From Lactobacillus kimbladii (GTDB lineage: Bacteria; Bacillota; Bacilli; Lactobacillales; Lactobacillaceae): a stretch of DNA of 64,000 nucleotides. Position numbers and translations under genes: made by a program. Shown piece by piece: positions 54,995-64,000 of this stretch (positions are counted from its first letter, which is position 1; the number at the start of each line of letters is the position of its first letter). The stretch covers positions 124,001-188,000 of the forward strand of contig NZ_SCMB01000001.1 in NCBI RefSeq assembly GCF_014323605.1. The letters run 5' to 3'. The notes below the pieces were generated by a model that worked only from the letters and a program-made list of their open reading frames with translations, did no database searches and was not told the origin of the DNA.

Positions 54995-55028
54995 TAAAAA
55001 GCGCTGAGAACAAACTCAACGCTTTTTT
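54995..55028. terminator. Terminator between pepD and the fructokinase gene
   Basis: AAAAAGCGCTGAG and CTCAACGCTTTTTT pair with one bulge. T run on the plus-strand exit and a T-rich exit on the minus strand. Confidence 0.85.
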
Positions 55029-55086
55029 GTTAATCAATTTTCTAATGCTATATTTATTTCAAAAGATTTTTAAAAGATTATATGGA

Positions 55087-55959
55087 TTATTCTCTTAGTA
55101 ATCTTTTTGCCAAAGCAAAGTCACCAACAGTCGCAGAACCATTATTACTGATTTCTGGCATGGTAATGTATTGCTCTAATGGTGGCACGTGCACATAATT
55201 ATTCAATAATGTCGCAAAATCACACCGTACTTTTTCTAGAAACTTTTCACTGGTAACGCCACCGCCAAAGACAATTTTGTCCGGGCGTAAGATCAAGGTA
55301 ACTTGTAAGGCAGCCTGTGCCACATAATAACTCATAATGTCCCAAACAGGATCAGAAAGCGGCACATCCTTACCAGATTTATTGAGGCGTGCTTCAAAAG
55401 TGGGGCCTGAAACTAAGCCTTCCAAGCAATCTTTATGAAAAGGACAAACTCCAGCAAAATTCAAGTCGTCTGGATGGCGTTTAACTTTAACATGCCCCAT
55501 TTCGGGATGACCTAAAGAACCCACTAATTTACCATTAATAATAGCTCCGCCGCCGACACCAGTGCCAATCGTATAGTAAACAAGTGAATCAACATCTTCA
55601 TTTGATAACTGTGACATCACGTATTCGCCAAAAGCAGAACCATTAACATCAGTAGTAAAGAAAACTGGTACTTTAATTGTTTTTGTCAAAAATCCGACAA
55701 AGTCAGTATTGCTCCAACCTTTTTTGGGGGTATCAGTAATGAAACCATAATTAGGTGCCGTTTTCCGTATTTCAATTGGTCCAAAAGACGCAATTCCGAT
55801 TGCATCAACATCAAACTGCTTAAAATAATCAACTGTTTTTTGTAAAGTTTCCTCCGGTGTAGTAGTGGGAAAAGTTGTTTGATCCTTTATTTGATAATTC
55901 TCATTACCGACCGCACATACAAATTTTGTACCGCCAGCCTCAATTGATCCTAGTAACAT
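55087..55959 (-). CDS. scrK: Fructokinase (ROK family)
   Basis: Phosphorylates fructose to fructose-6-phosphate. The 290-residue protein starts with the ATP-binding GSIEAGGTKFVCAVG. TIGTGVGGGAIINGKL follows, then the ROK zinc site HPEMGHVKVKRHPDD...CPFHKDCLEGL (His plus Cys-x2-His-x2-Cys), and VFGGGVTSEK. This zinc site and the length fit the ScrK/YdhR fructokinase group. ATG start with AAGGAG close upstream. No sucrose genes are adjacent; it is transcribed alone. Confidence 0.92.
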   Translation of the reverse strand: MLLGSIEAGGTKFVCAVGNENYQIKDQTTFPTTTPEETLQKTVDYFKQFDVDAIGIASFGPIEIRKTAPNYGFITDTPKKGWSNTDFVGFLTKTIKVPVFFTTDVNGSAFGEYVMSQLSNEDVDSLVYYTIGTGVGGGAIINGKLVGSLGHPEMGHVKVKRHPDDLNFAGVCPFHKDCLEGLVSGPTFEARLNKSGKDVPLSDPVWDIMSYYVAQAALQVTLILRPDKIVFGGGVTSEKFLEKVRCDFATLLNNYVHVPPLEQYITMPEISNNGSATVGDFALAKRLLRE

Positions 55960-56084
55960 TTATATCTCCTTAATTGACCTTCCATTTTAATTACTTTTTT
56001 ATTATAACTCTCAATCTAGATCTAAAAAATTTTTCTCAAGAAAAAGTGCGCCTTCCTGCAAGCCTTATTAAAATAGCTATTTAC

Positions 56085-56117
56085 TAAAAAAGCCTGAAGC
56101 AATCATACTTCAGGCTT
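56085..56117 (-). terminator. Terminator of the secreted-protein gene
   Basis: AGCCTGAAG and CTTCAGGCT arms (9 bases, 8-base loop) with a T run on the minus-strand exit. Confidence 0.87.
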
Positions 56118-56229
56118 TATATTTTACTTAAACTATATTATTTATCTTATCTATATTAAGTCTTTGAACAATTTTCAATCAGTAGTAGCTGTATTACCAC
56201 ATAATTCTATACTTGATCTATTCCTTTAA

Positions 56230-56856
56230 TTAATCAGGATACTTTCCAATTAATAGCACTGGTATTTCTCCCATAGTCCCATACTTAACGAATTCTTTTA
56301 GTTCTTTGATAGATGTCAGTGCGATTTTCTTTTCGTGTCCTGTCAATTCATTAGCTAATGTTTCAGCTTTAGCTAATAGTTCTGTAGTTGGCTTATTATT
56401 ATCTCTAGCTGTCGTAACATCCAGCTCTGCCTGCACCAAAGGTTTCAGCTTTTCATCTTCTGTATTTTTGTTATATATACCAGTTAGATATGTAGTAGAA
56501 CCCTTATATTTACCATCTTTTGAAACTAAATCAACAAACATGCCATTATGAATTGGCCTAACTTTTTTAACTTTAAAAAGTGTATTGTTCTTTACAATCT
56601 TTTTAATGACTTTAGTACTATAGGGTTTACCAGTAGACTTATATAAGGCTCCCTTTGTGGCATCAGTTAGTTTAAAAACATAACCGACCTTAGCAAACTT
56701 TTTGGACAAAGTCTTTTTAGAATAGTGAAAGAGTTTTTCTGCGCTTGTAACAGTTTTTGCTCCAACATTGTTTACAGAAAAAACTGCTCCGACAGGAAGG
56801 CTTAGCAAAGCCGCAGCTATGACAGTTTTAGAAAATTTCTGAAAGTACTTTTTCAT
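56230..56856 (-). CDS. Secreted hypothetical protein with signal peptide
   Basis: Not recognised to a named family. The 208-residue protein begins with a classical signal peptide (MKKYFQKFSK, then TVIAAALLSLPVGAVFSV, likely cleavage near VGAKT). The mature part is rich in Lys (KKTLSKKFAKVGYVFKL; KVIKKIVKNNTLFKVKKV), reminiscent of basic cell-wall-associated proteins in lactobacilli. A helical C-terminal segment (LKPLVQAELDVTTARDNN...) follows. No sortase motif, LysM or catalytic pattern is visible. Monocistronic, with its own terminator. Surface or wall association is inferred from charge only. Confidence 0.75.
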   Translation of the reverse strand: MKKYFQKFSKTVIAAALLSLPVGAVFSVNNVGAKTVTSAEKLFHYSKKTLSKKFAKVGYVFKLTDATKGALYKSTGKPYSTKVIKKIVKNNTLFKVKKVRPIHNGMFVDLVSKDGKYKGSTTYLTGIYNKNTEDEKLKPLVQAELDVTTARDNNKPTTELLAKAETLANELTGHEKKIALTSIKELKEFVKYGTMGEIPVLLIGKYPD

Positions 56857-56960
56857 TTTTATACCTCATTATTTCATCTTTAGTAATAATAATGTAATTA
56901 TATTACGTTTTTATTACAAAAGAAAAAATAAAGTACTTTTTATAATTTTAAAATATAAAC

Positions 56961-56986
56961 AAAAAGGCTAATCATTATGATTAGCC
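56961..56986 (-). terminator. murA terminator
   Basis: GGCTAATCA and TGATTAGCC arms (9 bases, 3-base loop) followed on the minus strand by TTTTTG. Confidence 0.9.
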
Positions 56987-57015
56987 CACTCAATTATTAT
57001 TCAGTTACCATTAAA

Positions 57016-58290
57016 TTATTCATTAGGCACATCCTGAATTTTTACGTTTGCCCCCAGCAAACGTAGTTTTTCTTGAACGCGATCATAGCCTCGTAAAATA
57101 TTGCCAGCATTGTTGATAACGGTTGTACCATCCGCCATCAAACCTGCTATCATTAAACAAGCTCCTGCACGAATTTCTCCAGCAGAAACCGTAGTACCAT
57201 GAAGTTTAGCAGTAGGATGAACCAAAATAATATTGTCCTCAACCTTAATATCCGCACCCATCTTGCGTAATTGCTCAATGTGTCCAATTCTTTTGGGATA
57301 GATTTGGTCAATGATGACACCTTCACCAGACTTGGCGGAAAGCAAAAGCGGAGTCACCGGCTGCTGCAAATCTGTCGCAAATCCGGGATAAGATGCGGTG
57401 CGAATTTGCGTCATTTTCAAATCACCGGCTGGATAAACAAAAAGCGAATCCTCTGTGGCATCAATTACCACACCCATTTCTTCTACTTTAGCTAAGTAAG
57501 AATCAAGGTGTTCTTCAATAATATTGTGAATACAGATGCCGTTACCAATACAACCAGCAAGAGAAATATAAGTGCCAGCTTCGATTCGATCCGGAATAAT
57601 TGTATGAGGAGTCTTGGCTTCAAGACGTTCAACGCCTTCAATCCTAATAGAATCGGTCCCGGCACCTCTAATGACTGCACCCATATTATTTAAAAAAGTA
57701 GCTAAATCAATTATTTCAGGTTCTTTAGCCGCATTATCAATAATAGTTTGTCCTTGAGCAGTTACTGATGCCATTATTATATTCATTGTTGCACCTACAG
57801 AAGGCATTGCTAAATGAATAGTAGCACCATGAAGTCCCTCTGCAGGGGAAGTGATTTTTATTTGATCATTCTCATTTTTTACACATGCGCCTAAGGCTTC
57901 AAATCCCTTAATATGTTGATCTATGGGGCGGGGACCAATATCATCTCCACCAGGGAAGCCCACAACAGCCTTACCAAAACGGCCAAGAAGTGCACCCATA
58001 AAATAATAGGATGCACGCAAACTCTTGATTTTACCACTTGGCAATGGGCTCATCTTAATGTGTTCTGGATTGATACGCAATGTTGTATTGTGAAAGTCAC
58101 TCACAACATCCATTTCACTGAGCAGATCCATTAAGTTGTCAACATCTGCAATCCTTGGAACACCTTCCAAAGTTACTGGTGTACGCGACAATATTGATGC
58201 TGGAATTAAAGCAACAGTCGAGTTTTTGGCACCACCGATCCAGACATCACCTTGCAGGGGCTTTCCACCATGAATTATCATTTGCTTCAT
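57016..58290 (-). CDS. murA: UDP-N-acetylglucosamine 1-carboxyvinyltransferase with Asp at the active-site Cys position
   Basis: First committed step of peptidoglycan synthesis (enolpyruvyl transfer from PEP to UDP-GlcNAc). The 424-residue protein has GGAKNSTVALIPA with the catalytic Lys22, the SVGATMNIIMAS loop and the full two-domain repeat. The active-site loop reads FPGGDDIGPRPIDQH. The family normally has GGCxIGxRPxDxH, so Cys (115 in E. coli) is replaced by Asp116 here. In other species Cys-to-Asp MurA keeps activity and is insensitive to fosfomycin. Firmicutes often have two paralogues; whether a Cys-type copy exists elsewhere is not visible. Downstream of pyrG, separated by a terminator. 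Confidence 0.95.
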   Translation of the reverse strand: MKQMIIHGGKPLQGDVWIGGAKNSTVALIPASILSRTPVTLEGVPRIADVDNLMDLLSEMDVVSDFHNTTLRINPEHIKMSPLPSGKIKSLRASYYFMGALLGRFGKAVVGFPGGDDIGPRPIDQHIKGFEALGACVKNENDQIKITSPAEGLHGATIHLAMPSVGATMNIIMASVTAQGQTIIDNAAKEPEIIDLATFLNNMGAVIRGAGTDSIRIEGVERLEAKTPHTIIPDRIEAGTYISLAGCIGNGICIHNIIEEHLDSYLAKVEEMGVVIDATEDSLFVYPAGDLKMTQIRTASYPGFATDLQQPVTPLLLSAKSGEGVIIDQIYPKRIGHIEQLRKMGADIKVEDNIILVHPTAKLHGTTVSAGEIRAGACLMIAGLMADGTTVINNAGNILRGYDRVQEKLRLLGANVKIQDVPNE

Positions 58291-58349
58291 TGGCGAAAAA
58301 ATCCTTTTCTATTTCGTTTAGTCATAATAATGTTATAGGAATTTAACAG

Positions 58350-58380
58350 AAAAAACAAGAGAAGACCTTTGCCTTCCCTC
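58350..58380 (-). terminator. pyrG terminator
   Basis: Eight-base stem with two G-T pairs (58380-58373 with 58364-58357) and a T run on the minus strand. Confidence 0.7.
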
Positions 58381-58419
58381 ACCCAAAAATCTGGTTTTTG
58401 TATTATTCAACTTTGCCAA

Positions 58420-60072
<1,653 letters not shown>

Positions 60073-60080
60073 TCAAAAAT

Positions 60081-60123
60081 AAAAAAGCTCCCATACGGGA
60101 GCTTAAACGCACATAACGTGCCC
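60081..60123 (-). promoter_or_regulatory. pyrG leader attenuator (GGGC start plus terminator)
   Basis: Minus-strand transcription predicted to begin with GGGC at 60123-60120. A terminator follows: AAGCTCCC (60104-60097) pairs with GGGAGCTT (60092-60085), then T run. This is the layout of the pyrG attenuator of Bacillus and other Gram-positives. There, low CTP lets RNA polymerase add extra G residues at the start, and the G tract pairs with the pyrimidine-rich 5' arm of the terminator (here GCTCCC). Confidence 0.75.
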
Positions 60124-60130
60124 AAATAAA

Positions 60131-60159
60131 ATACTATCTATTTTGGGAGACAAAGTCAA
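60131..60159 (-). promoter_or_regulatory. pyrG promoter
   Basis: TTGACT (60159-60154), 17-base spacer, TAGTAT (60136-60131), then seven bases to GGGC. Confidence 0.8.
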
Positions 60160-60164
60160 GAAAA

Positions 60165-60719
60165 TTATTCATCGTCATCTTCGTCGTCATCATCATTCAA
60201 TTCAGACAACTGACCCTCAATGCCATCTGGCAAGTCTTCATCATCGTCATCATCGGTATTGACATATTCATCGTCATCATCAAAATCATCCGGCTCGTCA
60301 TCAGCAGTGGCATCCAAGTCTTCGTCTTCCGGATCATCATTATCATAGTCAATGATATCATCGCTACCTGTAGCACTTGCTAAAAAGGCATTAACTTTTT
60401 TATGGTGTGTCCGAGTATCTTCTTCATCCTCGTCTTCAGGGTGATTAACCTCTTCATCTACAGATTCATAAGGAAACCATGAACGAAGAGCCCACACATT
60501 TTCACCCATCGAAATGAATTCACCATCGGTATTCATGTCAGTGTAGAATTGGGGCAAACGTTCCCTTATTTCTTCATCGCTGACGCCTAAGTACTTTTGC
60601 ACTGCATTAACAATATCTGCAAAAGCCATTCTCTTATTGTTATCTTCTAAAATTGCGCGAGCAACTTCAATCATTGATAATTCATTGCGATTTTTATTTT
60701 TAAAGTCGTTTAATCCCAC
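60165..60719 (-). CDS. rpoE: DNA-directed RNA polymerase delta subunit
   Basis: Gram-positive RNA polymerase accessory subunit that raises specificity and recycling. The 184-residue protein has an N-terminal HARE-HTH domain (SMIEVARAILEDNNKRMAFADIVNAVQKYLG, then FYTDMNTDGEFISMGENVWALRSW) and a disordered C-terminal half made mainly of Asp and Glu. It directly precedes pyrG, the standard order. The acidic tail is encoded by GAT/GAC/GAA repeats. Confidence 0.97.
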   Translation of the reverse strand: MGLNDFKNKNRNELSMIEVARAILEDNNKRMAFADIVNAVQKYLGVSDEEIRERLPQFYTDMNTDGEFISMGENVWALRSWFPYESVDEEVNHPEDEDEEDTRTHHKKVNAFLASATGSDDIIDYDNDDPEDEDLDATADDEPDDFDDDDEYVNTDDDDDEDLPDGIEGQLSELNDDDDEDDDE

Positions 60720-60765
60720 AATGTATTCCTCTCTCTTAAACAGTCTTTCTTATTTTACTAGGCGT

Positions 60766-61170
60766 TCAAGTAAAAATCAATGTGACGGCATAGTTACCTA
60801 TTAAGTATAGACCACTATATAGGTTATATTCAATCTGAAGTTCTCTTGAACCATCATTTTTAGGGAAAAATTTAATAAATTCAGTCGTACTTTTGAGATC
60901 CATTTGATAGCCTTGTGCCACATAGCGACAGTCTTTACGTTCGCCAACGACAAAATGGAGTTGTGAGTAGTTATTTCTGTCAGTTCCCCGCCTAATAATC
61001 ACATTACCTACTTTAATTAATATCTTAACGGGAATTTTGCCATCTTCCAAATATGAAACTCTGGTATTGCCGGCAGATTCAACTAATTCGCCATCAGCTG
61101 TTTTCTTGAAAGTTTCACTATCTTTGCCTTGGGTTATTTTGCTAGTAAAATCAATTTTTACTTTAGTCAT
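60766..61170 (-). CDS. DUF1934 domain protein
   Basis: A 134-residue protein of the DUF1934 beta-barrel family (YwiB-like). It reads as alternating beta strands (KVKIDFTSKITQGKDSETF, PVKILIKVGNVIIRRG, SQLHFVVGERKDCRYVAQGYQMDLKSTTEFIKF, YNLYSGLYLIGNYAVTLIF). Family function is unknown. In Bacillus and relatives ywiB-type genes lie next to argS and rpoE; here rpoE follows 46 bases downstream. The ATG at 61170 (MTKVKIDF) is chosen by homology because the longer frame crosses a hairpin region; the ribosome site is weak. Confidence 0.83.
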   Translation of the reverse strand: MTKVKIDFTSKITQGKDSETFKKTADGELVESAGNTRVSYLEDGKIPVKILIKVGNVIIRRGTDRNNYSQLHFVVGERKDCRYVAQGYQMDLKSTTEFIKFFPKNDGSRELQIEYNLYSGLYLIGNYAVTLIFT

Positions 61171-61291
61171 ATACTTGATTCTTTGAAATAAAAAAGCCAA
61201 CCATGTTGATTGACAAATATGTCTTGATTTTTCATTTAATTTTAGCAAAAAATATTATAAATCAAATTATTTTTTTAAGCCAGCAATTACT

Positions 61292-62482
61292 TTAATTAGT
61301 TTTTTTGGGTATTGCCAGCAAAATATTTGTGCCGCCTATGATAATTAAGCTCGCACAAAGAACAATAATAAATTTTTCACCAACATGATCAAGAATTATG
61401 CCAGAAACAACTGACGAAACGGGTCCACCAATATTGGCAAAAGTTCTGATTGTGGTTAAAACCCGCCCCAAATAATTATCTGCTGTGGAAGTCTGAATGA
61501 CAGATTCTGCAAGAACGTTATGAATACTGGTAGCAGGACCAAAAAGAAAAAGCAAAATACCAAAAAGTACCATGTTTTTTAAAGAAAACAACATCAAAAT
61601 AAGCGGTATGGCGCTAATAGTCCAAGCCCAGCCAACTGTTATAATTCTTGCTTTCATTTTTCCGGCTATTAAGGCTCCCAGTATTATTCCCGCCAGTATG
61701 CATATGTAGAAAGTACTATAAAGTGCCGGCTGTCCCGCTTTTGCGGCTATACGCGGTAAAATTAAAATCATTGCTGGTTGTGCAAACGAATAAAGCAAGC
61801 CAGACCAAAGATAGTGCAATAAAAAGACGTTTTTCTTAATGTAACTGTAGCCGCTTAAAATTTTTTGCCAATATTTAGTTAAGCCTTCAGTCTGACTTTC
61901 TTTTTCTTTAACTGCATTATGAACAGGTATTTTTCTCAGAGCTGCAATTAACAATAACAGCCCTAGTAAACTCAAGCAGGCACAAGCTAAAATAATGTCT
62001 CCGCTTGCCATAAAAGCCAATAATGCACCAGAAAGTGCAGAACCACCAACATTTACCAGTTGATCCACGATATTAATCTTGGAAATAATACTGGTCATTT
62101 CTGTTTCATCCAGAATAGATTCTTTTAAAATAGCGCGATCAGCAGGGTTAAAAAATTCATCACAAATTGATAGTAATCCAGCAATAATAATGGCTAAAAT
62201 ATAACTTTGGCTAAAATAAATAATCACAGCTGTAAGCATAAACAGTAAGATTACTTGAATCACCATAGAATAGATGCTCGTTTTCTTGAAAGAGTGACTG
62301 TCAATAAAAGGACCGTAAAAAATAGAAAGAGCAGCAGTTATTGTGAAAATAGCATTAGTAATGCCAACCATAGTTGAACTTTTGGTTTGAATTTGGATCC
62401 ACCAAATAAAAACCATGCCATAAAGCGAGTTGCCCAAGCCACTAACTAAGCGTGACAATAAGTATGGTTTTTTCTCTAGCAT
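61292..62482 (-). CDS. MFS transporter
   Basis: A 396-residue major facilitator with about 12 membrane segments in two halves. It starts MLEKKPYLLSRLVSGLGNSLYGMVFIWW and has a central cytoplasmic loop (RKIPVHNAVKEKESQTEG). The pattern (NAIFTITAALSIFYGPFIDS; NPADRAILKESI; VLTTIRTFANIGGPVSSVVSG) places it with MFS drug-efflux-like proteins of the MefE/enterobactin-exporter group. The substrate is unknown. It stands alone downstream of accDA; a weak hairpin with a T run near 61190-61210 may terminate it. Confidence 0.88.
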   Translation of the reverse strand: MLEKKPYLLSRLVSGLGNSLYGMVFIWWIQIQTKSSTMVGITNAIFTITAALSIFYGPFIDSHSFKKTSIYSMVIQVILLFMLTAVIIYFSQSYILAIIIAGLLSICDEFFNPADRAILKESILDETEMTSIISKINIVDQLVNVGGSALSGALLAFMASGDIILACACLSLLGLLLLIAALRKIPVHNAVKEKESQTEGLTKYWQKILSGYSYIKKNVFLLHYLWSGLLYSFAQPAMILILPRIAAKAGQPALYSTFYICILAGIILGALIAGKMKARIITVGWAWTISAIPLILMLFSLKNMVLFGILLFLFGPATSIHNVLAESVIQTSTADNYLGRVLTTIRTFANIGGPVSSVVSGIILDHVGEKFIIVLCASLIIIGGTNILLAIPKKTN

Positions 62483-62584
62483 AATTTTTCTCGTTTCGCG
62501 CTAGTTCTGTTAAAATTCTATTTTAATTAAAAACTAATTAAATATTTAAAGCAATATATTTTTTATTAATTAGGTTAAATTCTT

Positions 62585-63355
62585 TTAGAACTTGCGGTAT
62601 CTTACATGTCTTTTATCTAGTAAATCTACCAAATTTTCAATTTGAAATGTTTTTAGTTTTTGTCCTATTAATTCTTTTAGTCCCTCTGCTTGGTTTTCTA
62701 AAACTTGTTCAGGCAAAACCCGTTCAACTATGCCCTGTTTCTTTAACCATTCAGGTTCAATGTGCATTATTTCTGCAGCTTTTGTGGCTAGTTTAGCATC
62801 TTTCCACATAATTGAAGCAAATCCTTCAGGTGACAAAACTGTATACATGCTGTGTTCCAGCATCCAGACTTCATCACTGCAAGCCAAGGCCAACGCTCCA
62901 CCTGAGCCGGCTTCACCAATAATAATAGTTAGAATTGGTACCTTTAACTGCAACATCTCACTAATATTAGCAGCAATAACCTGTCCTTGACCATTCTTTT
63001 CAACTTCTGCTCCTGGATATGCACCAGGCGTATTGATAAGAGTGACAATGGGAATACTCATTTTGGCAGCTGTTTTCATTACCCGCAGTGCTTTGCGATA
63101 ACCTTGGGGCAAGGGACTGCCAAAATTAGTTGCCATGCGCTCTTTTAATTCTTGGCCCTTATTAGTTGCAATAACGCAGACACTCATATCATTTATAGTT
63201 GCAAAACCCGCGATTATGGCGGCATCGTCACTACTTGTACGGTCTCCGTGCATTTCAAAAAAATCGGGAAACAGTTGGATTACCAGACGATGCATGTTAC
63301 TTTTATGGTCACTTCTTGCCCCATCCATGATGGCTAAAATTTTGTCATTCGCCAT
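62585..63355 (-). CDS. accA: Acetyl-CoA carboxylase carboxyltransferase subunit alpha
   Basis: Transfers the carboxyl from biotin to acetyl-CoA with AccD, giving malonyl-CoA for fatty acid synthesis. The ATG at 63355 (MANDKILAIMDGARSD) has GGGAGG nine bases upstream and overlaps the accD stop by 11 bases; the 256-residue length is normal for lactobacilli. Landmarks: FFEMHGDRTSSDDAAIIAG, NFGSPLPQGYRKALRVM, INTPGAYPGAEVEKNGQG and GEAGSGGALALACSDEVWMLEHSMY. Confidence 0.97.
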   Translation of the reverse strand: MANDKILAIMDGARSDHKSNMHRLVIQLFPDFFEMHGDRTSSDDAAIIAGFATINDMSVCVIATNKGQELKERMATNFGSPLPQGYRKALRVMKTAAKMSIPIVTLINTPGAYPGAEVEKNGQGQVIAANISEMLQLKVPILTIIIGEAGSGGALALACSDEVWMLEHSMYTVLSPEGFASIMWKDAKLATKAAEIMHIEPEWLKKQGIVERVLPEQVLENQAEGLKELIGQKLKTFQIENLVDLLDKRHVRYRKF

Positions 63356-64000
63356 GAACTTGAGCCTCCCATTTTTCTGCAGCAAAAATTTTAAGTATCT
63401 GACCAAGTTTGGCTACCTGTTCATCACGAGGGACAATACTATCAATAAAGCCATTTTGGTAAGCATTCTCAACTGTCTGAAAATCCGGTGGCAGTTTCTT
63501 ATTAATAGTCTGTTCAATGACTCTGCGTCCGGCAAAACCTAATAAAGCTTTAGGCTCAGCTAAAATAATGTCTGCCTGCGAAGCAAAACTGGCAGTGACA
63601 CCACCAGTTGTTGGATCCATAATTACGCTGACATAAAGCAAATGTGCTGCGCGATGGTCATTAACTGCCTGTGAGATTTTAGCCATTTGCATTAGTGAAT
63701 GAATTCCCTCTTGCATTCTGGCACCACCTGAAGCAGTGAACAAAACAACAGGTAATTTCTTGGTGGTTGCTTGTTCAAACAAGCGAGTTATTCGCTCACC
63801 AGTGGCTGTTCCTAGACTGCCCATTATAAACACCGGATCCATAATACCCAAAGCAGTTTCGTAACCGGCAATATTGGCTTGACCGGTCAAAACCGCATCC
63901 TTAAGTTTAGTTTTGGACTGCATTTTTTTAATTGTAGCCTGATAATCTGGAAAATCGAGTGGATCAGTAGTCGCTAAATCTGCATCCCATTCCGTAAAGT
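63345..64000 (-). CDS. accD: Acetyl-CoA carboxylase carboxyltransferase subunit beta, partial
   Basis: Partner of AccA. The frame is open to the right window edge, giving the C-terminal ~217 residues; the N-terminal zinc ribbon lies outside. Beyond the internal Met at 63923 the frame continues upstream as TEWDADLATTDPLDFPDYQ, which fits the region after the zinc finger. Core motifs: TGQANIAGYETALGIMD, LFTASGGARMQEGIHSLMQMAK, YVSVIMDPTTGGVTASFA, and GFAGRRVIEQTINKKLPPDFQ. The overlap with accA implies coupled translation and equal output of the two subunits. Confidence 0.97.
   Translation of the reverse strand, partial: FTEWDADLATTDPLDFPDYQATIKKMQSKTKLKDAVLTGQANIAGYETALGIMDPVFIMGSLGTATGERITRLFEQATTKKLPVVLFTASGGARMQEGIHSLMQMAKISQAVNDHRAAHLLYVSVIMDPTTGGVTASFASQADIILAEPKALLGFAGRRVIEQTINKKLPPDFQTVENAYQNGFIDSIVPRDEQVAKLGQILKIFAAEKWEAQVHGE

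Noticed and set aside
61190-61210. Terminator of the MFS gene
   Set aside because: There is a T run on the minus strand but the stem is only about four base pairs, so it was not listed as a feature.

Overview
The window is an AT-rich bacterial chromosome segment that fits a Lactobacillus in the narrow sense (Lactobacillaceae). The basis is gene order (rpmE2-murF-cshA-acpS-alr; pth-mfd-S4 protein-divIC-S1 protein-tilS-ftsH-hslO; dusB-lysS-clpC), Shine-Dalgarno sequences close to AAGGAGG, frequent TTG and GTG starts, an L-2-hydroxyisocaproate-type dehydrogenase, a C69 dipeptidase and several PTS genes. No rRNA, CRISPR array, insertion sequence or prophage was seen. Most genes lie on the minus strand.

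Layout: 1-5 kb holds the 5' part of clpC, two tRNA genes (Pro-CGG, Gly-GCC), a frameshifted DUF2785 gene and dusB-lysS. 5-8 kb has a phosphatase and an ABC exporter between dusB and hslO. 8-17 kb is the conserved ftsH/tilS/divIC/mfd/pth block, without the hpt gene that usually sits between tilS and ftsH. 17-23 kb holds a CBS-ACT protein, alr-acpS-cshA-murF and rpmE2. 23-26.5 kb is a polar amino-acid ABC importer operon behind a leader with its own promoter, a 23-codon leader ORF containing two Cys codons, and a terminator/antiterminator pair. 26.5-33.3 kb has an L-HicDH-type dehydrogenase, ribokinase and a PTS/GH3 operon controlled by a LicT-type antiterminator, with a recognisable RAT/terminator and promoter. 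33.4-40.7 kb has an amino-acid permease, an ABC-2/LytTR/DUF3021 cassette and a pair of half ABC exporters.

40.8-48 kb is the accessory part: a very AT-rich RES-domain protein with an N-terminal zinc-ribbon-like region, acetolactate decarboxylase, and a single-chain Type ISP restriction-modification enzyme (nuclease, helicase, methyltransferase and specificity region in about 1,574 residues). 48-52 kb is purine metabolism: guaA, and divergently xpt-pbuX under a guanine riboswitch. 52-57 kb has a frameshifted aminoglycoside-phosphotransferase-family gene, a small XRE regulator, pepD, a fructokinase and a secreted protein. 57-64 kb holds a MurA with Asp in place of the active-site Cys, pyrG behind a GGGC-start CTP attenuator, rpoE, a DUF1934 protein, an MFS transporter, and accA plus partial accD.

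Regulation at the RNA level is prominent. Four separate attenuation devices can be read in the sequence: the Cys-codon leader, the RAT/LicT switch, the guanine riboswitch and the pyrG GGGC leader. The least expected items are the Cys-codon leader attenuator, the MurA Cys-to-Asp change and the RES/Type ISP accessory region.
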